From assembly GCA_017395045.1 (NCBI GenBank), contig JAFPWG010000004.1, positions 62,001 to 126,000 on the forward strand: a stretch of 64,000 bases of DNA. Direction: 5' to 3'. The translations under genes were made by a program, and so were the position numbers. How positions within the stretch are numbered: position 1 is the stretch's first letter; each line of letters begins with the position of its first letter. The notes beneath the pieces are model-generated. The model was not told where the DNA came from. It was given only the letters and a program-made list of their open reading frames with translations, and searched no databases. Shown here piece by piece: positions 16,873-25,388 of the stretch. Source of the DNA: Bacteroidales bacterium (GTDB lineage: Bacteria > Bacteroidota > Bacteroidia > Bacteroidales > UBA932).

Positions 16873-17973
16873 ATGGCAATGACACTGGATATCGTCCCCG
16901 TCGGCGAATGGGGATTCTTCACGCTGCCCCGGCCGATGACGATCGCCGGTCCCTGCAGCGCCGAGAGCGAAGAACAGGTGATGGAAACGGCGAGAGGCCT
17001 CGCCGAGCGGGGCATCCACGTGTTCCGGGCTGGCATCTGGAAACCCCGGACGCACCCGGGCAGCTTCGAAGGCGTGGGCGTGCCCGGCCTCAAATGGCTG
17101 AAACGCGTCAAGGAAGAGACCGGAATGAAGGTCTGTACCGAAGTGGCCAGCGACAGGCACGTGTACGAGTGCCTCAAGTACGGTATCGACATGGTGTGGA
17201 TGGGGGCGCGCACGTCGGCCAATCCCTTCCTGATGCAGCAGATCGCCGACGCGCTTTACGATACGGACATCCCCGTCCTGGTGAAGAATCCGGTCAACCC
17301 GGACCTGGACCTGTGGATCGGGGCGCTGGAGCGGCTGAACCGCGCCGGCGTGCGGAAACTCGGTGTCATCCACCGCGGTTTCTCCACCACGGAAAACATC
17401 CCGTACCGCAATTCCCCGGGCTGGCAGATTGCCATCGAACTGCGGACGCGCTATCCCGACCTTCCTTTCTTCGCCGACCCTTCCCATATGGGCGGCGACC
17501 GGAAATACCTGCTGGAACTGTCCCAGCGGGCGATGGACCTGGGTCTGGACGGCCTGATGGTGGAGTCGCACTGCAACCCGTCGTGCGCGCTCTCCGACGC
17601 GAAGCAGCAGCTTACGCCCGCGGACCTGCTCACCCTTCTTGAAAGTCTCCAGATCCGGGCGAAGGACTCCGGAGACCGGGATTATCGCGAAGGCATCGAC
17701 GCGCTCCGGGCGCAGATCGACCTCATCGACGAGAACCTGCTCAACACCCTGGCTTCCCGGATGGACGTGAGCCGGAAGATCGGCTCGTACAAGCGTGACC
17801 ACAACGTGGCCATCCTGCAGACGAACCGGTGGGAGCAGGTCGTGGAGGGCATCAAGGAAAAAGCCCGCAGATGCGGGCTCTCGGAGAAGTTTGCGGAGGA
17901 CGTGTACAACGCCATCCACGAGGAATCCGTCAGGGTTCAGAACGAAATCCTCTCAGGAGGTCCAGAAGCGTAG
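16873..17973 (+). CDS. Bifunctional DAHP synthase / chorismate mutase
   Basis: 366 residues. The N-terminal about 265 residues are a type I-beta DAHP synthase (KDSA-like) with AGPCSAESE, FRAGIWKPRT, and ADPSHMGGDRKY. The C-terminal about 95 residues are an AroQ chorismate mutase starting near GIDALRAQIDLIDENLL with conserved Arg and Lys (SRKIGSYKR). The fusion joins the first shikimate step to the branch-point step, so one enzyme feeds the prephenate enzymes encoded just upstream. Its last 44 bases overlap the convergent lpxK gene. No terminator is visible. Confidence 0.94.
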   Translation: MAMTLDIVPVGEWGFFTLPRPMTIAGPCSAESEEQVMETARGLAERGIHVFRAGIWKPRTHPGSFEGVGVPGLKWLKRVKEETGMKVCTEVASDRHVYECLKYGIDMVWMGARTSANPFLMQQIADALYDTDIPVLVKNPVNPDLDLWIGALERLNRAGVRKLGVIHRGFSTTENIPYRNSPGWQIAIELRTRYPDLPFFADPSHMGGDRKYLLELSQRAMDLGLDGLMVESHCNPSCALSDAKQQLTPADLLTLLESLQIRAKDSGDRDYREGIDALRAQIDLIDENLLNTLASRMDVSRKIGSYKRDHNVAILQTNRWEQVVEGIKEKARRCGLSEKFAEDVYNAIHEESVRVQNEILSGGPEA

Positions 17974-19060
17974 TCTCGAAGATTTCCTGCTCCGCAGGGG
18001 ACAGGAAGTTCACCTCGATGGGTACCTGGAACAGGCGCTGGCGCAGGGTTTCAGGTACCTTTTTCGTATCCACCACGCGCTGGGCGTCCTTCTCGGTGGT
18101 CGCGACGCAGGCGGTGGGGAAGGCCCTGATGGCCCGGACGACTTTCTGGATGTCTCCGTTTGAGTACTTGTGGTGGTCGGGGAAATTGAACCGCTTGACT
18201 TCCTTGTAGGTATCGGACAGGAAGGCGCGCAGCGGCGTATCCTTGGCGATGCCGGAGAAGAGGATCAGCCGCTGGGCGTACATGAACCGGCTGTCGGACT
18301 CCTCCGGGAAGACCGGCAGCATGGGCTCGTAGCCGATGGTGGTGAACAGGAGGGTCTGCGTCTTCCCCTTCCGCGTCGTGCCCTTGCCGGTGGCGGGGCT
18401 GTAGTCCTGCAGGCCCAGCTGCTTGGCCCACTTCCCCTTTTCCCATTCGTCCAGGTAGGTCGGGCATTTGGTGACGATGAGGATGTCGGCGGCCCTCAGC
18501 CGGGACGGGAGGTCGCGGAGCTTGCCCCAGGGGAGGAGGCGGTCTTTCTGCACGGGGCGGTTGTAGTCCACCAGGACCACGTTCACGTCGGCCTTGAGCC
18601 GGCGGTGCTGGAACGCGTCGTCCAGGACGATGATGTCGGCGGCGGGAATGTCCTTGTCCAGGCAGCCCTTGGCCTTCTTGTCGGTCCGCAACTGCTCCGG
18701 ATGCGCGAGGAACCGGCAGCCTTCCACCCGGTCCTTGTCCACGGCGACCGTCACGGACGGGAACTTCTTCGCGATCTGCAGGGGCTCATCGCCGAACTGG
18801 AGCGCCGTACCGTCGCGGCCCACTTTCTGGAACCCCTTGGATTTCCGCTTGTAGCCGCGGGAAAGGACGGCGATGTCGGAATAGGCCCATTCGTCACTGT
18901 GCAGAAGCAGGCGCAGGATCATTTCGGTATGCGGGGTCTTGCCCGTGCCGCCCACGGAGACATTGCCCACGCAGACGGTAGGGACGTCGGCCCTGTATGA
19001 TTTCTTCCAGCCTTTGTCGAAGAGGAAATGGCGGATGCCCAGGATGATTCGGTAGATCAT
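17930..19060 (-). CDS. lpxK: Tetraacyldisaccharide 4'-kinase
   Basis: 376 residues. Phosphorylates the lipid A precursor at the 4' position, at the inner membrane. P-loop GNVSVGGTGKTP near residues 32-43, preceded by a membrane-associating N-terminal helix; LDDAFQHRRL is the conserved DDxxQH motif. It follows pfkA by one base on the minus strand, so the two are co-transcribed. Its 3' end runs 44 bases into the convergent DAHP synthase gene. Confidence 0.94.
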   Translation of the reverse strand: MIYRIILGIRHFLFDKGWKKSYRADVPTVCVGNVSVGGTGKTPHTEMILRLLLHSDEWAYSDIAVLSRGYKRKSKGFQKVGRDGTALQFGDEPLQIAKKFPSVTVAVDKDRVEGCRFLAHPEQLRTDKKAKGCLDKDIPAADIIVLDDAFQHRRLKADVNVVLVDYNRPVQKDRLLPWGKLRDLPSRLRAADILIVTKCPTYLDEWEKGKWAKQLGLQDYSPATGKGTTRKGKTQTLLFTTIGYEPMLPVFPEESDSRFMYAQRLILFSGIAKDTPLRAFLSDTYKEVKRFNFPDHHKYSNGDIQKVVRAIRAFPTACVATTEKDAQRVVDTKKVPETLRQRLFQVPIEVNFLSPAEQEIFETTLLDLLRGFRSEP

Positions 19061-19061
19061 A

Positions 19062-20051
19062 TTACATCGAGAGAACGTTCAGCACCGTGATGAGCTCCTG
19101 GTTGATCGGTTTGTTCATTTTCACGGCGCGGGAGATGGGTACGTACACGATCTCGTCGTTCTTGATGCCGATCATGATGTTCCGCTGGCCTTCCAGCAGG
19201 GCTTCGATGGCCGCATAGCCCATCCGCGAGGCGAGGATCCGGTCGTAGGCGGAGGGGGTGCCGCCGCGCTGCAGGTGGCCGAGGATGGTCACGCGGGCGT
19301 CGAACTGCGGATACTCCTTCTTGACGCGCTCGGCATAGTAGAAGGCCCCGCCCACGCCGTTCTTCTGCGCTTCGGAAACGAGGACGATGGCGCTGTTCTT
19401 GCTCTTGCGCTTGCCCCGTTCGATGAAGTCCGCGAGCTGGTCCACGTCGGTGGAACTCTCCGGGATGATGGCGGCCTCGGCACCGGATGCGATGGCGCTG
19501 TTCTGCGCCAGGAAACCCGCATCGCGCCCCATCACCTCGATGAAGAAGATGCGGTCGTGGGAGTTCGCGGTATCGCGGATCTTGTCCACGCATTCGACGA
19601 TGGTGTTGAGGGCGGAATCGTAGCCGATGGTGCTGTCGGTTCCGTACAGGTCGTTGTCGATGGTGCCGGGCAGGCCGATGATGGGGATGTCGAACTCCCG
19701 GGCAAACAGCTGGGCGCCGGTCAGCGAACCGTTTCCGCCGATGACCACGAGCGCGTCGATGCCGGCTTCCACCATGTTGTCATAGGCCTTCTTCCGTCCT
19801 TCCGGAGTCATGAACTCCTGGCTGCGGGCGGTCTTGAGGATGGTGCCGCCGCGCTGGATGGTGTTGGACACCGAAGAGGAGGTGAATTTGAGGAACTCCT
19901 TGTCGATGAGTCCCTGGAAGCCGCGCTGGACGCCGATGACGTTGATGCTGTTGAAGCGGGCCGTGCGGGTGACGGCCCGGATGGCGGCGTTCATTCCGGG
20001 CGCGTCGCCGCCCGAAGTGAGGATGCCGATCGTCTGGATATGTCTTTCCAT
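19062..20051 (-). CDS. pfkA: 6-phosphofructokinase
   Basis: 329 residues, group I phosphofructokinase of glycolysis. Substrate loop PGTIDND with the catalytic Asp near residue 132, MGRDAGFLA, and the C-terminal [15 protein letters not shown] are all present. The phosphate-donor motif reads GGNGS (residues 105-109), where E. coli PfkA has GGDGS; the Asp that helps hold Mg-ATP is Asn here. The following Gly keeps it on the ATP-type side rather than the pyrophosphate-type GGDD. First gene of a two-gene unit with lpxK. Confidence 0.93.
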   Translation of the reverse strand: MERHIQTIGILTSGGDAPGMNAAIRAVTRTARFNSINVIGVQRGFQGLIDKEFLKFTSSSVSNTIQRGGTILKTARSQEFMTPEGRKKAYDNMVEAGIDALVVIGGNGSLTGAQLFAREFDIPIIGLPGTIDNDLYGTDSTIGYDSALNTIVECVDKIRDTANSHDRIFFIEVMGRDAGFLAQNSAIASGAEAAIIPESSTDVDQLADFIERGKRKSKNSAIVLVSEAQKNGVGGAFYYAERVKKEYPQFDARVTILGHLQRGGTPSAYDRILASRMGYAAIEALLEGQRNIMIGIKNDEIVYVPISRAVKMNKPINQELITVLNVLSM

Positions 20052-20073
20052 TGCAGGTCAGGTTTCAATCCCA

Positions 20074-20100
20074 CAAATATACAAATAATTCCTATCTTTG
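20074..20100. promoter_or_regulatory. Divergent promoters for pfkA and dusB
   Basis: TATATTTG on the minus strand (20081 to 20074), about 22 bases before the pfkA ATG. TATCTTTG on the plus strand (20093-20100) has only 4 bases between it and the dusB GTG start. Confidence 0.7.
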
Positions 20101-20104
20101 CATC

Positions 20105-21136
20105 GTGAAAATCGGGAACATAGACCTTGGGGAGCGGCCCGTCGTACTGGCGCCGATGGAGGACGTGACGGACGCGTCCTTCCGCATCCTGTGCCGGGAG
20201 GCCGGCGCGGCGATGGTCACGACCGAGTTCGTCCCTTCGGACGGGCTTATCCGGGACGCCTCGAAGGCCATCGCCAAGATGCGCACCCTCGAGGAGGAAT
20301 CTCCCGTCGCCATCCAGATCTACGGCCATATCCCCGAATCGATGGTGGATGCCGCCCGGATGGCGGACCGCGCGGCGGAACTCGCCGGCGGGCACGGAGC
20401 CGACACGATCGACATCAACTGGGGCTGCCCGGTGTCCAAGATCGCGGGCCGGGGCGCCGGCAGCGGGATGATGCGCGAGCCGGACAAGCTCGTCGCCATC
20501 ACGAAGGCCGTCGTGGACGCCGTCAAAACGCCCGTCACCGTCAAGACCCGCCTGGGCTGGGACGACGGCTCGAAGATCATCGTGGACCTGGCCGAGAGGC
20601 TGCAGGACGTTGGCATCCAGGCGCTTACGATTCACGGCCGCACCCGCTGCCAGATGTACAAGGGCGAGGCCGACTGGACCCTCATCGGCGAGGTGAAGAA
20701 CAACCCCCGGATGCATATCCCCATCATCGGGAACGGCGACATCAATTCCGCCGCCAGGGCGAAGGAGATGTTCGACCGCTACGGCGTGGACGGGGTGATG
20801 GTGGGGCGTGCAAGCTTCGGTCATCCCTGGATCTTCACGGAAATCCGGCACCTGCTGGACACCGGCCGGGAGATGCCGCCCATGAACGTCCGCGACCGCG
20901 TCGCCTTGGCCAAGCGGCATTTCGGCCTGTCGCTGGACCTCAAGGGCCCCGTCACCGGCGTCTTCGAAATGCGCCGGCATCTCTCCTGCTATTTCAAGGG
21001 GCTTCCCGGTTTCAAGGAAACCCGTATCAAGCTCGTCACTTCCAAGGATCCCGATGAGATCCTCCGCACGCTGGATTATGTGGCGGAACGGTGGGGCGAG
21101 GAAGCGCCGGAGGCGGAGGGGGCGTATGGGCTGTAA
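20105..21136 (+). CDS. dusB: tRNA-dihydrouridine synthase, DusB type
   Basis: 343 residues from GTG at 20105 (VKIGNIDLGERPVVLAPMEDVTD, translated with initial Met). FMN enzyme that reduces uridines in tRNA D-loops. Seen: LAPMEDVTD, the catalytic Cys in NWGCPVSKI, HGRTRCQMYKG, and GNGDI for FMN phosphate. An upstream in-frame ATG at 20051 would begin before the promoter and is rejected. The -7 box ends only 4 bases before the GTG, so the transcript may be leaderless. Confidence 0.92.
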   Translation: MKIGNIDLGERPVVLAPMEDVTDASFRILCREAGAAMVTTEFVPSDGLIRDASKAIAKMRTLEEESPVAIQIYGHIPESMVDAARMADRAAELAGGHGADTIDINWGCPVSKIAGRGAGSGMMREPDKLVAITKAVVDAVKTPVTVKTRLGWDDGSKIIVDLAERLQDVGIQALTIHGRTRCQMYKGEADWTLIGEVKNNPRMHIPIIGNGDINSAARAKEMFDRYGVDGVMVGRASFGHPWIFTEIRHLLDTGREMPPMNVRDRVALAKRHFGLSLDLKGPVTGVFEMRRHLSCYFKGLPGFKETRIKLVTSKDPDEILRTLDYVAERWGEEAPEAEGAYGL

Positions 21137-21166
21137 AGGCCTTCGCAACCGGTTCTGACAGATTCT

Positions 21167-21224
21167 TTTGGTAATTTCGCAGATAATTGCTACCTTTGCG
21201 GTCCCCAAAAAGTGTGGGGAACGC
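21167..21224 (+). promoter_or_regulatory. rplM promoter and leader hairpin
   Basis: TTTG (21167-21170), 20-base spacer and TACCTTTG (21191-21198) form a strong promoter. The transcript then starts almost directly into a hairpin: TCCCCA (21202-21207) with TGGGGA (21215-21220), plus an outer GCG/CGC pairing. It lies 36 bases before the rplM GTG. It could stabilise the mRNA or serve ribosomal-protein autoregulation; that is inference. Confidence 0.65.
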
Positions 21225-21259
21225 AGTAAATTATTGTTAAACCATTAACTATCAAGACA

Positions 21260-21712
21260 GTGGACACACTTAGCTACAAGACAGTTTCCCTGAACAAGGC
21301 GACTGTGAACAAGGAGTGGCTCGTCATTGATGCAACCGACCTCATCCTGGGTCGCCTGGCTTCCCGCGTCGCCCTCGTGCTCCGCGGCAAGAACAAGCCC
21401 GGCTTCACCCCGCATGTGGACTGTGGTGACAACGTGATCGTCGTGAACGCCGACAAGGTCCGCCTGACCGGCAAGAAGATGACCGACCGCGTCTACACCC
21501 GCTACACCGGCTATCCCGGTGGCCAGCGCTTCACCACCCCCAAGGAGATCCTTGCATCCCGGCCGGCCGAACTCGTCCGGCGTTCCGTCCGCGGAATGCT
21601 TCCGAAGACCCGTCTTGGTGACAAGCTCATCAACAACCTGTACGTTTACGCAGGTCCCGAGCACCCGCACCAGGCGCAGAATCCCAAAACCATCAAGTTA
21701 AACGAAATCTAA
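21260..21712 (+). CDS. rplM: Large subunit ribosomal protein uL13
   Basis: 150 residues from GTG at 21260 (translated MDTLSYKTVSLNKATV), the normal Bacteroidetes N-terminus. Conserved segments WLVIDATDLILGRLASRVA, FTPHVDCGDNVIVVNA, and YTRYTGYPGG. First gene of the uL13-uS9-uS2-EF-Ts cluster. Confidence 0.97.
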   Translation: MDTLSYKTVSLNKATVNKEWLVIDATDLILGRLASRVALVLRGKNKPGFTPHVDCGDNVIVVNADKVRLTGKKMTDRVYTRYTGYPGGQRFTTPKEILASRPAELVRRSVRGMLPKTRLGDKLINNLYVYAGPEHPHQAQNPKTIKLNEI

Positions 21713-21721
21713 ACAGAGCAA

Positions 21722-22111
21722 ATGGAACAGAAACACGCCCTTGGAAGACGTAAATCAGCTGTCGCTCGTGTTTATGTCGCCGCCGGTACGGGTAACATCC
21801 TGATCAATGGCCGCGAGGTGAACGATTACTTCAAGGAGGAGACCCTCCAGTACATCGTGAACCAGCCGTTCGAGGTCACCGGTACGACAGGTCAGTTTGA
21901 CGTCAAGGTCACGCTCGTGGGCGGTGGTACCAAAGGACAGGCCGAAGCCGTCCGTCTCGGTATCGCCCGCGCCCTCTGCGAGGTCGACAAGGAGGCCTAC
22001 CGCGCTTCCCTGAAGGCCGCCGGCTTCCTCACCCGCGATGCCCGTGAGGTCGAGCGTAAGAAACCCGGTCAGCCTGGCGCACGCCGTCGCTTCCAGTTCA
22101 GCAAGCGTTAA
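21722..22111 (+). CDS. rpsI: Small subunit ribosomal protein uS9
   Basis: 129 residues, normal length. Ends in the basic tail typical of uS9 ([17 protein letters not shown]), which reaches the ribosomal P site. Starts 9 bases after rplM, with an A-rich leader. Conserved [14 protein letters not shown] at the N-terminus. Confidence 0.97.
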   Translation: MEQKHALGRRKSAVARVYVAAGTGNILINGREVNDYFKEETLQYIVNQPFEVTGTTGQFDVKVTLVGGGTKGQAEAVRLGIARALCEVDKEAYRASLKAAGFLTRDAREVERKKPGQPGARRRFQFSKR

Positions 22112-22305
22112 TCTTCGCTTGTCTGTCGGACTGATTTACTTTTTGCACGGTCCGGTACCACAAATCCTGAGATCCCGGTGAGGATGAGAATCTTCCCGAG
22201 CTACAAGAAGGATTGCCGAGACTGCGAAAAAATTGCGGAGACCGATTCCAGGAATCGCTACTCCGGATTGAAGAAAGAGAAAAACAAAAAAAGAATTTAG
22301 ACACA
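22112..22305 (+). promoter_or_regulatory. Structured leader between rpsI and rpsB
   Basis: 194 bases with no gene. An extended hairpin is visible at 22236-22265. CGGAG pairs with CTCCG, then a small internal loop, then CGATTCC around one A with GGAATCG (a 15-base dyad at 22243-22257). An imperfect promoter-like stretch TACTTTTTG lies near 22137. The hairpin sits 40 bases before rpsB, where uS2 autoregulatory leaders are found in other bacteria. Whether it binds uS2 is inference. Confidence 0.5.
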
Positions 22306-23124
22306 ATGTCCAGAACAAATTTCCAGGAACTGCTCGATGCAGGCGCACACTTCGGTCATCTCGCCCGCAAGTGGAACCCTAAGATGGCTCCGTATATCTT
22401 CGACCAGAAGAACGGCATCCACATCATCGACCTGCACAAGAGCGTCGTGAAGATTGACGAAGCGGCCGAAGTGCTCAAGGAAATGGCCCGCAGCGGCCGT
22501 AAGGTCCTCTTCGTCGCCACCAAGAAACAGGCTAAGGACGTCGTCGCCGAGAAGGCGGCCACCGTCAACATGCCGTCCGTGACCGAGCGTTGGCCGGGTG
22601 GAATGCTCACCAATTTCCCGACCATCCGCAAGGCTGTCAAGAAAATGAACACCATCGACAAGATGAAGGAAGATGGTACGTTCGAGAAACTCGCCAAGAG
22701 AGAGCGTCTCCAGGTCGAGCGCCAGCGCGCGAAGCTCGAGAAGAACCTCGGGTCCATCCGCGACATGAGCCGCCTCCCCTCCGCCCTTTTCGTCGTCGAT
22801 GTCCAGAAGGAGGCCAATGCCGTCAAGGAGGCCAACCGCCTGAACATCCCGGTCATCGCAATGGTTGACACTTGCTGCGATCCCACCCCGATTGATTACG
22901 TGATTCCGGCCAACGACGATGCCACCAAGTCCATCGCCCTCGTGATGGAGGTGCTTTGCAACGCCATCCAGGAAGGACTTGAAGAGCGCAAGCTCGAGAA
23001 GGAGAAGGAAGCTGCCGAGCAGCCCGCCGCCCCGCAGGAGGCCGCCGCTCCCGGCAAGAAGCTCCGTCCCCGCCGCGCCACCAAGGTCGAGGTCGCTGAG
23101 GAAGAAGCTCCCCAGGCTGAGTAA
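22306..23124 (+). CDS. rpsB: Small subunit ribosomal protein uS2
   Basis: 272 residues from the ATG at 22306 (MSRTNFQELLDAGAHFGHL). An upstream in-frame ATG at 22213 sits inside the structured leader and is rejected. Conserved HFGHLARKWNPKMAPYIF, the WPGGMLTNF motif, and VDTCCDPTPIDYVIPANDDA. The C-terminal about 45 residues are a low-complexity Glu/Ala/Pro/Lys tail common in this phylum. Confidence 0.97.
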   Translation: MSRTNFQELLDAGAHFGHLARKWNPKMAPYIFDQKNGIHIIDLHKSVVKIDEAAEVLKEMARSGRKVLFVATKKQAKDVVAEKAATVNMPSVTERWPGGMLTNFPTIRKAVKKMNTIDKMKEDGTFEKLAKRERLQVERQRAKLEKNLGSIRDMSRLPSALFVVDVQKEANAVKEANRLNIPVIAMVDTCCDPTPIDYVIPANDDATKSIALVMEVLCNAIQEGLEERKLEKEKEAAEQPAAPQEAAAPGKKLRPRRATKVEVAEEEAPQAE

Positions 23125-23150
23125 TTAACCTTAAAAAAAGAAAAAAGACT

Positions 23151-24143
23151 ATGGCTATTGCATTGGCAGATATCAAGAAGCTGCGCGATATGACCAGCGC
23201 CGGCATGATGGATTGCAAGAAGGCTCTCACCGAGGCCGACGGCGATTTCAAGCGTGCCGTGGAGATCCTCCGCGAGAAGGGCAAGTCCACCCTTGCCAAG
23301 CGCGGTGACAACGAGACCACCCAGGGTGCCGTCCTTTCCCGCGTGAACGGCGGAAAGGCCGTCCTCGTGTGCCTGGGCTGCGAGACCGACTTTGTGGCCG
23401 CTACGCCGGACTTCAAGGCCCTCGCCGCCACCATCGCGGACGCCGCCATCGCCGAGTTCCCCGCCGATCTCGAGGCCCTCAAGGCCGTCAAGACCGCCAC
23501 GGGCTACACCCTCGACGAGGACATCACCAACCAGGCCGGCAAGACCGGCGAGAAGCACGTGCTGGCATACTACGGCGCCATCGAGGCTCCGTTCGTGTCC
23601 GAGTACGTCCACTTCAACGGCAAGCTCGGCGCCATCGTGGCCTTCAACAAGGAGGTCCCTGCTGAGATCGCCCGCGGTATCGCGATGCAGGTCGCTTCGA
23701 TGAACCCGGTCGCTGTCGACGAGGCTTCCGTCCCCGCCGAAGTGCTCGAGTCCGAAAAGACCGTCGCCATCCAGAAGACCAAGGATGAGCAGGTCCAGAA
23801 GGCCGTTGACGCCGCCCTGAAGAAGGCCGGTATCAACCCCGCCCACGTGGATAGCGAAGATCACATCGAGTCCAACACCGCCAAGGGTTGGCTCACCCCC
23901 GAGCAGGCCGCCCAGGCCCGCGAGATCATCGCCAAGGTCGGCGCCGAGAAGGCTGCCAACCTCCCTGCCCAGATGATCGAGAACATCGCCAAGGGCCGTG
24001 TCGCCAAGTTCCTGAAGGAGAACACCCTCGAGGAACAGGAGTACCAGCTCAGCGACAACAAGGAGACCGTGAAGGCCGCCCTCGCCGCCGCAGACAAGGA
24101 GGCGAAGGTTCTGTGCTTCAAGCGCTTCTCCCTCGCCGACTAA
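23151..24143 (+). CDS. tsf: Elongation factor Ts
   Basis: 330 residues. Nucleotide exchange factor for EF-Tu. N-terminal UBA-like domain with KKLRDMTSAGMMDCKKAL, including the conserved TDFV-containing segment CLGCETDFVA that contacts EF-Tu. Normal companion of rpsB, 26 bases downstream of it. Confidence 0.97.
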   Translation: MAIALADIKKLRDMTSAGMMDCKKALTEADGDFKRAVEILREKGKSTLAKRGDNETTQGAVLSRVNGGKAVLVCLGCETDFVAATPDFKALAATIADAAIAEFPADLEALKAVKTATGYTLDEDITNQAGKTGEKHVLAYYGAIEAPFVSEYVHFNGKLGAIVAFNKEVPAEIARGIAMQVASMNPVAVDEASVPAEVLESEKTVAIQKTKDEQVQKAVDAALKKAGINPAHVDSEDHIESNTAKGWLTPEQAAQAREIIAKVGAEKAANLPAQMIENIAKGRVAKFLKENTLEEQEYQLSDNKETVKAALAAADKEAKVLCFKRFSLAD

Positions 24144-24162
24144 ATCTTGGTCTAAACGTTGT

Positions 24163-24180
24163 TTCCCGGTTTTCCGGGAA
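24163..24180. terminator. Hairpin between tsf and the convergent cobW-type gene
   Basis: Perfect 7-base stem TTCCCGG / CCGGGAA with a TTTT loop, 19 bases after tsf and directly abutting the stop of the convergent gene. No T run follows on either strand, so termination efficiency is uncertain; it may serve both strands. Confidence 0.5.
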
Positions 24181-25326
24181 TCACCCTTCCAGGCACTCGT
24201 CCATCAGCTGGGCGAGTGCTTTTTTGTCCAGGTGCTGGCCGATGAAGACGATCTTCTGCATCCGGTCGCCGTACACGGGGTCCCAGTCACGGCGCAGGAT
24301 GGGATCGTTCTCCAGACGCTCGTTCAGTTCCTCTTCCTCCATGGTGGCGTACCAGAGACCCGCGTCGCGGATGCTCTTCTGGCGGCCGGCCTGCTCGAAG
24401 AGATAGCACTTGTCCGGGTCGTCGGAGAAATAGCAGAGGCCTTTCGCGCGGATGATGTTCGCAGGCCATTTCCGGGCGACGGCGAAGTCAAACTTGTTGA
24501 GGTCCAGGGCCGGACGGCGGCAGTACACGAAGGTGTCGATCCCGTATTCCAGGGCTTCGCCTTCGGCTTCTTCCTCTTCGTCCTCGCCTTCGATGGCGGC
24601 GATCCAGGCGGCCGAAGTGGCCACCCGGTCGAAGTCGAACATGCCGGTGTAGATGATCTCGTCCAGGTCGATGTCGCCGTAGTTGCACTCGAGGATGCGC
24701 GCCTGCGGGTTGATGCTCGCGATGATGCCGCGGAGCTTGCCCAGTTCTTCGGGGGAGACCTCGGCGGCCTTGTTCAGAAGGACGATGTTGCAGAACTCCA
24801 CCTGCTCGATGACGAGCCTCTCCAGGTCGTCTTCGCCGATATCGTCCTTCTCCAGGGCGCTGCCGCCTTCGAACTCGTCCTTCATCCGGAGGGCGTCCAC
24901 CACGGTCACGATGCAGTCCAGATAGGGAAGCGTGTCGTGGATGTACTGCGGTCCGAACATCGGGATGGTGCTGATGGTCTGGGCGATAGGGGCGGGTTCG
25001 CAGATGCCGCTGGCCTCGATGACGATATAGTCGAACTTCCGGGAGGCGGTCAGTTCCGAAATCTGGGCCACGAGGTCCATCTTCAGGGTGCAGCAGATGC
25101 AGCCGTTCTGGAGGGCGACGAGGCTGTCGTCGGTCTGGCCCACGACCCCGCCTTTCTCGATGAGGTCCGCGTCGATGTTCACTTCGCCGATATCGTTGAC
25201 GATGACGGCGAACTTGATGCCTTTCCGGTTGGAGAGGATGCGGTTCAGGAGGGTGGTCTTTCCGCTCCCGAGATATCCGGTGATGAGGAGGACCGGAACC
25301 TGCCGGTTCTCAAGGGTGATGTTCAT
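24181..25326 (-). CDS. CobW/COG0523-family GTPase (metal chaperone type)
   Basis: 381 residues. G3E GTPase with Walker A GYLGSGKTT (about residues 18-26), the metal-binding GCICCT (CxCC) motif near 73-78, and a C-terminal CobW_C domain with KGLCYFSDDP. An acidic insert rich in Glu (AIEGEDEEEEAEGE) precedes the C-terminal domain. Members deliver zinc, cobalt or other metals to client enzymes; no neighbour indicates the metal here. A promoter box TAACTTTG lies on the minus strand at 25356-25349. Confidence 0.9.
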   Translation of the reverse strand: MNITLENRQVPVLLITGYLGSGKTTLLNRILSNRKGIKFAVIVNDIGEVNIDADLIEKGGVVGQTDDSLVALQNGCICCTLKMDLVAQISELTASRKFDYIVIEASGICEPAPIAQTISTIPMFGPQYIHDTLPYLDCIVTVVDALRMKDEFEGGSALEKDDIGEDDLERLVIEQVEFCNIVLLNKAAEVSPEELGKLRGIIASINPQARILECNYGDIDLDEIIYTGMFDFDRVATSAAWIAAIEGEDEEEEAEGEALEYGIDTFVYCRRPALDLNKFDFAVARKWPANIIRAKGLCYFSDDPDKCYLFEQAGRQKSIRDAGLWYATMEEEELNERLENDPILRRDWDPVYGDRMQKIVFIGQHLDKKALAQLMDECLEG

Positions 25327-25348
25327 ACGCTCGTTTCTTTTAGCAAGG

Positions 25349-25356
25349 CAAAGTTA
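25349..25356 (-). promoter_or_regulatory. Promoter -7 box of the CobW-type gene
   Basis: TAACTTTG on the minus strand, matching TAnnTTTG, 22 bases before the ATG at 25326. Confidence 0.6.
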
Positions 25357-25388
25357 ACCTTTTTGCCGCGAAAAAGAAAGGAGCGCGG

